This document shows, one piece after another, positions 20,201 to 32,200 of a DNA stretch of 64,000 nucleotides. Under the pieces are notes generated by a model. It searched no databases. It was not told where the DNA came from and saw only the letters and a list, made by a program, of their open reading frames with translations. Made by a program: the position numbers and the translations under genes. The stretch is taken from contig CAVWNC010000004.1 of the NCBI GenBank assembly GCA_963756455.1, positions 1,178,001-1,242,000 of the forward strand, given 5' to 3'. Numbering within the stretch: position 1 is the first letter of the stretch; each line of letters begins with the position of its first letter. Origin of the DNA: DASQPA01 sp963756455 (lineage in GTDB: Bacteria; Acidobacteriota; Thermoanaerobaculia; Multivoradales; UBA5704).

Positions 20201-23200
20201 CTGCGCGTAGTCCGCGTACTGGATCGGAAGCTCCGGCAACGGCGACTGCCGACCCGCCGAGAACGCCTCGTAGAGCGCTCCCAGCTCCTTGACAAGAACC
20301 CCCATCGACCAACCGTCGCTCGCGATGTGGTGCATCGTCACCAGGAGCGCATGCTCCTCCGCCGACAGCCGCACCAGCTCCGCCCGCAGCAGCGGACCCG
20401 TCGACAGGTCGAACGGCAGCGACGCCTGCTCGCGAGCTAGCGCCAAAAGCCGCGCCTCGCGATCAGGAGGCTCCGGGAGGCCGGTCAGGTCGACGACGGA
20501 AAGAAGGCCCGGACGAGCCTCCTCCACCCCCTGTACTACCTCCCCACCCCGCTCCACGAACCGCGTCCGCAGCGCCTCGTGACGCCGCACCACCTCGTCG
20601 AGGCTCCGCATCAGCGCCGCGGCGTCCAGCCGCCCCGAAAGGCGCACCGCCACCGGCACATGATAGGCGCCGCTCCCCGGCGCCAGACGCTCCAGGAACC
20701 ATAGACGCTGCTGCGCAAAAGACAACGGCGACTCCGCACCTCTCACCCGCCGCTCGATCCGCTCCCGACCCGAGGTACCGGTTGTACCCGATACCCCCGC
20801 CGACAGCAGACCGTCCACCTCGCGCGCCAGAGCGCCGAGCGTCGGCTCGACGAAGACCTGCCGCAGCGGCAGCTCCACTCCCAGCACCTGGCGCACCCGC
20901 GACACCACCTGCGTTGCCAAAAGCGAATGCCCGCCGAGAGCGAAGAAGTCGTCCTCCGACCCCACGCCCTCGCGGCCCAGGACCGAGCACCAGATCCCCG
21001 CCAGCAGCTCCTCGGTCGCGCTCCGCACCGCGCGTGCGAGACCTCCCTGCTCTCCTCCCCCCTCCTCCGGCGCCGGCAGCGCCCGACGGTCGAGCTTCCC
21101 CTGCGCGGTGAGCGGCAACGACGCGAGCGCCACCCACGCTCCCGGCACCATGTACTCCGGCAGGCGAGCCCGGACGTGCTCGCGAAGCGCGCCGGTCTCC
21201 ACCGGAGCCCCGCCACGCCCCACCACGTACGCCACCAGGCGGCGCTCCCCGGGACGGTCCTCCCGCGCCACCACCGCCGCCTGCTCCACCCCGGGATGGC
21301 TCTCCAGAACCGCGCGCACCTCGCCCGGCTCGATCCGGTAGCCACGGATCTTCACCTGCTCGTCCAGGCGGCCCAGGTATTCGAGCTCTCCGCCCTCCCG
21401 CCAGCGCGCCAAGTCCCCCGTACGGTAGAGACGGGCCCCCGACTCCCCGCGCTCCGCCGCGAACGGGTGAGGCCCGAAGCGCTCCGCCGTCAGCTCCGGA
21501 CGCCCCGCATACCCCCGCGCCAGACCCGCGCCGCCCACCCACAGCTCTCCGGGCATGCCCACCGGCACCGGCGACATCCGCTCGTCCAGCACGTAGAGCT
21601 CGAGATCCCCAAGCCGCTCGCCCACCGCCGACACCCACCCCCGGCCCACCACGTCCTCCCGCGTCAGCTCACGGAAGGTCACATGTACCGTCGTCTCGGT
21701 GATCCCGTACATGTTGACCAGACGTACCTCCGAGTGACGCTCCCACCAGCCGGCGAGCCTCCCCGGCTCCAGCGCCTCGCCTCCGAAGATCACCCAGCGT
21801 AGCGCCGACCGCTCACCACCCTCCTCCCCCGACAGCAGCGAGCGGAACGACGACGGCGTCTGGTTGAGCACCGTCACCCCCTCCGCGACGAGCAGCGAAC
21901 GCAACGACTCCGCCGAACGGCTCTGCCAGTACGGCACCACCACCAGACGACCGCCGTGGCCGAGCGCGCCCCACAGCTCCCAAACCGAAAAATCGAACGC
22001 GTAGGAATGGAAGAGCGTCCACACGTCCTCGACGCCGAACCCGAACCGGCAAGCCGTCGAGAGCAGCAGCCGCACCACGTTGCCATGCGACACCACCACT
22101 CCCTTCGGCCGCCCCGTCGAGCCCGAGGTGTAGATCACATACGCCGCCTGCGCCGCCGAGCGCCAGGGCGTCGGGGACGCGGGGAGCGCGGGAGGCGCCG
22201 CAGCACCCTCTCCGTCGAGGAGAAGCACCGAACCGTCCCAGTCTGCAAGCCGTTCCCGCAACGACGCCGTGGTCACCGCCAGCGCCGCCCCCGAGTCCGC
22301 CAGGATCCACGCCAACCGCTCCGAAGGCGAATCGGGGTCGAGCGGCACGTAGGCCCCGCCCGCTCCCAGAACGCCGAGGATCGCCGCCACCTGCTCGATC
22401 CCCCGCTCCAGGCAGAGCCCCACCCGCACCTCCGGACCCACGCCCAGGGACCGCAGGCGACCGGCGATCCCCGCCGCCCGGCGCGCCAGCTCGCCGTAGC
22501 TGAGAGCCCGTCCGCCCTCGACCAGCGCCACCGCCTCGGGCTGCCTCCGAGCCACCGCCGCGAACCGCTCGTCCAGGCACTCCCCCACCGGGAAGCGCTC
22601 CACACGGTTGCGATCGAGCACCAGCTCGTACCGCTCCGCAGCCGAGAGGAGCGGCAGATCCGCCACCGGAGCCCCCTCGCCGCACAACATTCCAGCGAGC
22701 AGGCGCTCCAGCTGCGCCAACATCCGCCGCGCCGTCGCCGCCTCGAACAGCTCCGTGCTGTACTCCAAGGACGCCACCAGACTTCCCCCGGGCTCGGGCA
22801 CCAGGGACAGAGTGCAGTCGAACTTCGACACCCCGGTGTGCGTCGAAAGAGACGCCGCTTGAAGCCCCGGGATCTCTCCCCCCGAAAACGGCGCGTTCTG
22901 GAGCGCCAGCATCACCTGGAACAGCGCGTTCCGGCTCGTCTCCCGCACCGGTGCCAGCTCCTCGACCAAGCGCTCGAACGGCACGTCCTGATGGGCATAG
23001 GCAGATAGAGCCGCCTCGCGCGCCCGCTCCAGCAGCGCCCCTACCGTCGCCTCGCCGGTGTCCAGGCGCAAAACCAGGGTGTTGACCAGGAAACCGATCA
23101 GCCCCTCAAGCTCCGGACGCGTCCGGTTGGCGATCGGCGAGCCCACCACCACCTCCCGCTGCCGCGCCTGCCGACCCAGGAGCGCCGCGAACCCCGACAA

Positions 23201-26200
23201 CAGAACCATGTAGAGCGTCACTCCCGACCGTCGCGACAGCTGCCAAAGCTCCGCCACCCACGAGGCGCTCCACTGCGACTCCTCCACCGCCCCCAGAAGG
23301 CGGGGCGCCGCCGGTCGCGGCCGGTCGGTGGGCAGAGCGAGGACCGGCAGGTCGGCGAGCCGCTCCCGCCAGTAGCCGAGCTGACGGTCGAGCTCGCCAC
23401 CGGAGAGCCACTCCCGCTGCCACAACGCGTAGTCCGCGTACTGGATCGGAAGCTCCGGCAACGGCGACTCCCGCCCCGCCGCGAACGCCTCGTACAGAGC
23501 TCCCAGCTCCCGCACCAGAATCCCCATCGACCAACCGTCGCTCGCGATGTGGTGCATCGTCACCAGGAGCCCATACTCCTCCGCCGACAGTCGCAACAGC
23601 TCCGCCCGCAGCAGTGGACCCGTCGACAGGTCGAACGGCACCGATGCCTGCTCGCGAGCCAGCGCCAGAAGCCGCGCCTCGCGATCGGGAACCCCCGGGA
23701 GGCCGGCCAGGTCGACGACGGAAAGGAGGCCCGGACGGGCCGCCTCCACCCGCTGCACGACCTCGCCACCCCGCTCCACGAACCGCGTCCGCAGCGCCTG
23801 GTGACGCCGCACCACCTCGTCGAGGCTCCGTCCCAGCGCTCCGATATCCAGCCGCCCTGAAAGACGCACCGCCGCCGGCACGTGATAGGCGCCGCTCCCC
23901 GGCGCCAGACGCTCCAGGAACCACAGACGCTGCTGCGCGAACGACAGCGGCGACTCCGCCCCCCGCGCTCGCCGCTCGATCCGCTCCCCATCCGATACCC
24001 CTGCCGACAGCAGACCGTCCACTTCTCGCGCCAGAGCGCCGAGCGTCGGCTCGACGAAGACCTGCCGCAGCGGCAGCTCCACTCCCAGCACCTGGCGCAC
24101 CCGCGACACCACCTGCGTCGCCAGGAGCGAATGCCCGCCGAGAGCGAAGAAGTCGTCCTCCGCCCCCACTCCTTCGCGACCCAGGACCGAGCACCAGATC
24201 CCTGCCAGCAGCTCCTCGGTCGCGCTCCGCACCGCAAGCGGGGAACGGCCCTCCCCTCCTCCCCCCTCCTCCGGCGCCGGCAGCGCCCGACGGTCGAGCT
24301 TCCCCTGCGCGGTGAGCGGCAGCGACGCGAGCGCCACCCACGCTCCCGGCACCATGTACTCCGGCAGGCGAGCCCGGGCGTACTCGCGAAGCGCGCCGAT
24401 CTCCACCGGAGTCCCGCCACGCCCCACCACATACGCCACCAGACGGCGCTCCCCGGGACGGTCCTCCCGCGCCACCACCGCCGCCTGCTCCACCCCGGGA
24501 TGGCTCTCCAGAACCGCGCGCACCTCGCCCGGCTCGACCCGGTAGCCCCGGATCTTCACCTGCTCGTCCAGCCGGCCCAGGTACTGAAGCTCTCCGCCCT
24601 CCCGCCAGCGCGCCAGGTCCCCCGTACGGTAGAGACGGGCACCCGACTCCCCCTGCGCCCCAGGCTCGGCACTCTCGGTCGCGAACGGATGCGGCACGAA
24701 GCGCTCCGCCGTCAGCTCCGGACGCCCCGCATACCCCCGCGCCAGGCCCGCGCCGCCCACCCACAGCTCCCCGGGCACCCCTGTCGGCACCGGCGACATC
24801 CGCTCGTCCAGCACGTAGACCTCGGCCCCCGCGATGGGCCGGCCGATCGGCATGGCGGCGAGGCTAGCAGCGGCCTCGACGGCCACGCCATGGCAGGTGG
24901 TGAAGGTCGTCGCCTCGGTGGGACCATAGCCGTTGACGATGCGCGCTCCCGGGCGCATCCGTGTCGCCGCCCGGCGGACGTGCGGCGCCGAGACGACGTC
25001 CCCGCCCACGAGCAGCTGCCGGATGCCAGAAGCGACCTCCGGCTCCTCGTCGACGTAGACGTTGAAGAGCGACGAGGTGAGCCAGAGCGTCGTGACGCCG
25101 TGCCGCTCCACGAGAGCCCGGAGCTCTCCGGCCGTCATCCCCCCTTCCGGGGCGAGGACGGAGCGGCCGCCGTTCAAGAGGGCGCCCCACAGCTCGAAGA
25201 CCGAGGCGTCGAAGCTGACCGGCGCCAGCTGCAACAGGGTCTCTGCCGGCGAGAGAGCGCAATAGGAATTGCCGCAGACCAGCCGGACGACGGAGCGATG
25301 GCCGACCACCACCCCTTTCGGCCGCCCCGTCGAGCCCGAGGTGTACATCAGGTACGCCGCCCGGCCGGCAGGGAGGCCCGCCGCGGGCGTGATCTCCTCT
25401 CCATCCCCATCCCCTTCCCAAGCCGTGGCGTCGTCGATGCGGAGGAGCCGTCCCCCCCACGAGGCGAGACGAGCCGCGGTGACCGCGGTCACCAGCGCCA
25501 GACGGGCACCGGCTTCGTCAAGCATCGCGGTCAGCCGGCCGGCCGGCGCGCCGGCGTCGAGCGGCAGATAGGCCCCGCCCGCGACGAGAATGGCGAGCAT
25601 CGCGACGACCCCCTCGACGCCGAGCTCGCCGCGCTCGGCGGAGAGCCCGACCGGCACCTCGGGACCGATGCCAGAGCCGGCGAGCCGACGGGCCAGCCGC
25701 CAGGCGCGCCGGCCGAGCTCGCCGTAGGTCACCGCCCGCTCTCCGGCGACGAGCGCCACGGCGGCCGGACGATCGCGCGCCACCGCCGCGAAGCGCTCGT
25801 CGATCGTGCATGCCGCCAATGCCGCCAATGCTGCGGACGCGGGGCGCTCGGTCTGGTTCCAGACGCAGAGCAACTGGTGGCGCTCGCCGGGCTCCAGGAG
25901 GTCCAAATCGGCGAGCGGGCGCTCCGGCCGCTCCAGGGCCTGCGCGAGCGCCCGGGCTAGCTGGCCGGCCATCCGCCGCGCGGTCGCCGGCTCATAGAGG
26001 TCCGTGCTGTAGACGAGCGTGCCGGCGATCCCCTCCGGCCTTTCCTCGCCGAGGAGGCTGAGCTCGAAGGGCGCCGCCCCCGGCGGCAGGGCGATCTGCG
26101 ACAGCGTGAGACCGGGGAGCTCCACGTCGAGCTCCGGGGCCGCCTGGAGGGCGACGACGACCTGGAAGAGCGGCGAGCGGGCGAGGTCCCGTCCGTCGGT

Positions 26201-29200
26201 GAGCGCCTCGACCACCCGCTCGAAGGGGAGATCCTGGTGAACGTAGGCGCCGAGCGCCGCCTCGCGCACCCGGTCGACGAGAGCGCCGAAGCCCGCCTCG
26301 GCGGCGACCTCCACCCGCAGCACCAGCATGTTGACGAAGAACCCGATGAGCCCTTCGAGCTCGGGCCGGTTGCGGTGGGCGATCGGTGTCCCGACCGCGA
26401 GGTCCCGCTCGCCGCTCCACCGCCAGAGCACCAGGTCCCAGGCCGCGGCGAGGACCATGAAGGGGGTCGCCCCGCCGCGGCGCGAGAGCTGCCGCATCCT
26501 CGCCGTCAGCCCGCTGTTCAGCTGCCAGCGCGCGCCCCCGCCGCGATCGCTCGGGGCCGCCGGGCGCGGCCGATCGGTCGGCAGATCGAGGACGGGGAGA
26601 GCCGCGAGGCGCTGCCGCCAGTAGGCGAGCTGTTCCGCGGGGCCTTCGCCGGAGAGCCAGCCGCTCTGCCAGAGGGCGTAGTCGGCGTACTGGATGGGGA
26701 GCTCGGGGAGCGGCGAACCCTCCCCGGCGGCGAAGGCCGCGTAGAGGGCGGTCATCTCGTGGAGGAGGATGCCCATCGACCAGCCGTCGCAGACAATGTG
26801 GTGGAGGGCGAGGAGGAGCGCATGCTCGTCTTCGCCGAGCGCCAGGAGCGCCGCGCGCACGAGCGGACCGCGGGTGAGATCGAACGCGCGCCCGGCGAGC
26901 GAGCGAGCGCCCGTGCTTACGGCCTTCGCGCGTTCGGCTGCGGGGAGGCCGCGGAGGTCGACCCGGGAGAGGAGGCCCGGCCGCGGGGGGGCGATCCGCT
27001 GCGCCACGCCGCCGACCTCCTCAGCCTCGGCCTCCTCGGTGAAGACGGTGCGCAGCGCCTCGTGGCGCCGCACCACCTCGTCGAGGCTCCGCCCCAGCGC
27101 CGCGACGTCGAGCCTGCCGGCGAGACGCACCGCCCCCGCCAGGTGGTACGCCTCGCTCTCCGGCGCGAGGCGAGAGAGGAACCAGAGCCGCCGCTGCGCG
27201 TCGGAGAGGGGAATGGCAGCGGCGGTGGCGGCAGCGGCGGTGGCCGGTGCCCGGGGGACGATCGGCGCCGGCACCGCGCCGGCACCGAGCTCCACGACTC
27301 GGGCCGCGAGGTCCGCCAGGGTCGGCGCGCTCCACAGCTCGCGGAGCGGCAGCTCGACGCCGAACGCCTGGCGCACCCGGGAGACCACCCGCGTGGCGGA
27401 GAGCGAATGCCCGCCGAGCGCGAAGAAGCCGTCCTCCCGCCCCACCGCCGGGAGACCCAGCACCTCCTGCCAGATGGCGGCGAGCGCCCGCTCGGCCGGG
27501 GTCGCCGGAGGGGTGGCGCGCCCCTCCGCCGTCGCCGGAGCGGGAGCGGGCAGGCGACGGCGATCGACTTTGCCGCTCGGGGTCAACGGCAGCGCTTCCA
27601 GAAAGACGAAGACCGCGGGCACCATGTAGCCCGGCAGCTCGCGCGCCAGGCCGCGCCGCAGCTCGGCGGCCGGGGGCGGCGGCTCGGCGCCAGGGACCAC
27701 GTAGGCCACCAGCCGCCGGTCGGCGGGGCGATCCTCGCGGGTCGTGACGGCGGCGGCGGCCACGCCGGGCTGGCGCGCCAGAACGGCCTCGATCTCGCCC
27801 GGCTCGATGCGGAAGCCGCGGATCTTCACCTGGTCGTCGGCGCGGCCGAGGAACTGGAGCGCGCCGTCCGGCAGGTGGCGGGCGAGGTCGCCGGTGCGGT
27901 AGAGGCGGCCCCCAAAGACCGTCCCCCAGGGGTCGGGCACGAAGCGTTCGGCGGTGAGGTCCGGCCGGCCGAGGTAGCCGCGGCCGATTCCCGGGCCGCC
28001 CAGCCAGACCTCGCCCGCCGCCCCCGCTGGCACCGGCCGCAGCCACGACGACCGTGGCGACCGTGACGGCCGTGGATCGACGAGGTAGACCGCCGCCCCC
28101 GCGACCGGCCGGCCGACCGGCGGCAGCTCGGGCCAGCGCTCCACGGGTGGAGCCAGAAGGTGGGCGGTCACCAGGTGGGTCTCCGACGGCCCGTACTGGT
28201 TCTCCAGGGTCGAGCCCGGCAGCCGTCCGAGGAAGGCACGGAGGGCGGGCGTGACTCGGAGCGTCTCGCCGGCGGTGACGATCTCGCGGAGGCGGTCCGG
28301 GAAGGTACCGCGGGCGACGGCCGTCTCGGCGAGCTGCTGGAGGGCGACCCAGGGGAGGAAGAGCCGCTCGACCTGCCGCTCGGCGAGGACGGCGAGGAGC
28401 TTCTCCGGGTCCCGCCTCTCCTCCTCGGACGCGATCACCAGGATGCCGCCGGCGGCGAGCGACGAGAGGATCTCCTGGAGCGAGACGTCGAAGCTCGGCG
28501 AGGCGAACTGGAGGGTCCGGCCGCGGCCGGCAGGCGACGCCCCGACCTGCCACGCGATCAGGTTGTCGAGGACGCCGCGCCCGATCCCCACCCCCTTGGG
28601 CCGGCCGGTCGACCCCGAGGTGTAGACGACGTAGGCGAGCCCCTCCGCGGCGACCCTAGGGAGCTGGAGGGGACCGTCCGCGACCCGCAGGTTGTGCAGG
28701 GCGCGCTCGACGTCGACGACGACCGCGCCGGGGACGGACGGGCCGGCGGTCCCCGCGCGGACGACGACCCGCGCGCCGGCGTCCGCCAGCATGAAGCGGA
28801 CCCGCTCCTCGGGGTAGCGCGGATCGACCGGGACGTAGACGCCGCCGGCGGCGAGGATACCGAGGAGGAGCGCCGGGATCTCGGGCGAGCGTTCGAGGAG
28901 CACGCCGACCCGCACCTCGGTCGTCACGCCGAGTCGCGCGAGCGCCTGTGCCCAGCGGCCGGCCCGCCGGACGAGCGCCCCATAGCTCACGGCTTCGCCT
29001 CCCGCGGTCAGGGCGATGGCGTCGGGCTGCTCCCGGGCTTGCGCGACGATCCGCGCGACGACGCCCCCGGCCGCCGGGCGGGCCGCGCCGCTCTCCGGCC
29101 GGCTCCACTCCGCGAGCACCTGCCACCTCTCGGCGGCGCTGAGCAGATCGAGATCCCCCAGCGGCCGCTCGACGTCCTCGACCCCTTGGGCGAGAGCGCG

Positions 29201-32200
29201 TTCCAGGTGGCCGACCAGCCGGCGCACCGTCGCCGCCGCGAAGAGATCGGTGCTGTAGACGACCCAACCCCCGATCCCTCCCCCGATTCCGCCCCCGCCC
29301 TCTTCGAGCAGGAGAGAGAGCTCGAAGGCGGTGGTCTGCGGCACGAGCGGCAGGTCCGCGAGCTCGACACCGTGGAGGCGCCGGGGAGATCCGGAAGCGC
29401 CCTTGAGGTTCTGCAGCGCGAGGAAGGCCCGGAAGAGCGGCGTCGAGCCCAGGTGGCGCTCCGGCGCCGCGGCCTCGACGACCTTCTCGAACGGCACGTC
29501 CTGGTGCGCATAGGCGTCGAGCGCCGTCTCCCGCACCCGGCGGAGGATCTCCCGCAGGCTCGCCGCGTCGTCGAGCGCCGTGCGCAGCACCAAGGTGTTG
29601 ACGAAGAACCCGATGAGCCCTTCGAGCTCGGCGCGGCGCCGGTTGGCGACCGCGGTGCCGAGGACGATCTCCGGCTGGCCGCAAAAGCGCGCGAGGACCG
29701 TGCTCCACGCCGCGGCGAGCAGCATGAAGAGCGTCACCCCCTCCCGCCGGCAGAGGGCGCCGAGGCGGCCGGAGAGATCCTCGCCGAGGCTCACCAAGAG
29801 GCCGGCTCCGCGGGCGCTGGGGACCGCCGGCCGCGGCCGGTCGGTGGGGAGCTCCAGGTCCGGCAGATCGCAGAGGCGCTCCCGCCAGTAGCCGAGCTGA
29901 CGCTCGAGCTCCCCGCCCGCCAGCCATTCCCGCTGCCATAAAGCGTAGTCCGCGTACTGGACCGGCAGCTCGGGGAGGGGCGAGGGGCGCCCGGCGGCGA
30001 AGGCCTCGTAGAGCGCCGCCATCTCGCCTTCCAGCACCTCCAGCGACCAACCGTCGGAGACGATGTGGTGGACGGTGACGAGGAGCGCGTGCTCTTCCGG
30101 AGCGAGGCGCAGGAGCTCGGCGCGGAGGAGCGGCCCGCGCGCGAGGTCGAACGGCGCGAGCGCCTGCTCTCTCGCGCGCGCTGCGAGCGCCGCCGCCCGC
30201 GCCGGGCCGGGCAGGGCCGCGAGATCGATCGCACGGAGAAGACCGGCCGGAGCGGCCGACACGGTCGGCGCGCGGACCACCCGCTGCACGACCTCCTCTC
30301 CCACCGTCACGAACCGCGTGCGGAGCGCCTCGTGACGCCGCACGACCTCGTCGAGGCTCCGCGCGAGGGCCCGGCCATCCAGGGGTCCGCTCCACCGCAG
30401 GCCGCCGGAGATATGGTAGGCGCCGCTGCCGGGGTGGAGGCTCTCGAGGAGCCAGAGACGCTGCTGGGCATAGGAGAGCGGCGCCGCGGCCCCGCGCGGC
30501 CACCGGCGGAGCGGCGGTGCTCCGGGCCGGCCGGCCGCCATCGACGCCTCGATCCGCCGCGCCAGGTGGGCGAGCGTCGGCTCGGCGAACAGGTGGCGCA
30601 GCTCGAGGTCGATCCCGAGGAGCTGCCGCACCTGGGACACCACCCGGGTGGCGAGGAGCGACTGGCCGCCGAGCGCGAAGAAGTTGTCGTCCGTCCCCAC
30701 CCGCTCGCATCCCAGGATTTCGCGCCAGATCCCGGCGAGCAGCTCCTCGACGGCCGTGCGCGGCGCCCGGAAGACCGGCGTCTCCGCGCCGTCGTCAGGC
30801 GCCGGCAGCGCCCGGCGGTCGAGCTTGCCGTGCGGCGTGAGCGGCAGGCTCGGGACGAAGACGAAGGCCCCGGGCACCATGGGCTCCGGCAGCCGCGCGC
30901 GCAGGTGCTGGAGGAGCGCCGCGGCCGTCACCCGGTCGTCGCCGCGGGGGACGACGTAGGCCACCAGCCGCCTCTGCCCCGGCCGATCCTCGCCCGCCAC
31001 GACTGCCGCCTGGAAGACGCCGGGGTGGGCGGCGAGCGCCGCCGTCACCTCCCCGGGCTCGATGCGGTGGCCGCGGATCTTCACCTGCTCATCGACCCGC
31101 CCCAGGAACTCGAGGTTGCCGTCGTGCCGGAAGCGCGCCCGGTCGCCGCTCCGGTAGAGCCGCTCTCCCGGCACCCCCCGCTCGCCGCCCATGGGGTCGG
31201 GCACGAAGCTCAGGGCGGTGCGCTCCGGGCGGTCGAGATATCCTCGCGCGAGACCCCTGCCGCCGATCCACAGCTCTCCCGGCACCCCGGGCGGCAGCGG
31301 GGCCATCGCGCCGTCGAAGACATAGAGCCGGGCGTTGCCGATCGGCCGGCCGATCGGCAGCGGCCCGGGGCCGGCCGCGGCCGGTACCTCGTACATGGCG
31401 CAGCCGACGGTCGCCTCGGTCGGGCCGTACTCGTTGAAGACCCGCGCGCCCGCGGCGCGCCAGGCGCCGACCGCCTCGCCCAGGACCGCCTCGCCGCCGA
31501 CGACCATCGTCACCCGGCCGGCGGCGGCCAGGAGCGCGGCCGGCTCGCCGAGCAACTCGAGGTGGGCGGGAGTCAGATTGAGGAAACCGTAGCCGGCCGC
31601 CACCAGGGCGTCCGCCAGGCGGTCGAGCTCGACGCGCTCGGGGATCAGGGCGACCGGCCGGCCGGCGAGGAGCGGGGTGAGCAGCGCGGCGACCGTCAGG
31701 TCGAAGGAGAGCGGCGTGTGGACGCTCGCCCCGGCGTGCTCGCGGACCGCGTACGCCGCCGCCGACCACTGGACGTAGTTGCAGACGCTCTCGTGCGGGA
31801 CGACCACCCCCTTCGGCCGGCCGCTCGACCCTGAGGTGTAGAGGACGTAGGCGGCGTTCCCCGGCGCGACCGCGACCGGCGGCGCGCTCGCGGGCTGAGC
31901 GGCGATCGATGCCGCCGCCGCGTCGAGATCCATCACCCGTCCTTGCCAGCTCGAAAGGCGGTGCCGGAACGCGGCGGAGACGAGGACCGTCGCCACGGCG
32001 GCATCGGCGAGCATCCAGGCCAGCCGCTCGGGGGGAGAGCCGGCATCGAGCGGCAGATAGGCGCCGCCGGCCTTGAGCACGGCGAGGAGCGCCACGACCA
32101 TTCCGACACCGCGCTCGACGCCGAGCGCGACGCGTGCCTCCGTCGCCACACCGTGGCGCCAGAGATGCCAGGCCAGGCGGTTCGCCCGGCGTTCGAGCTC

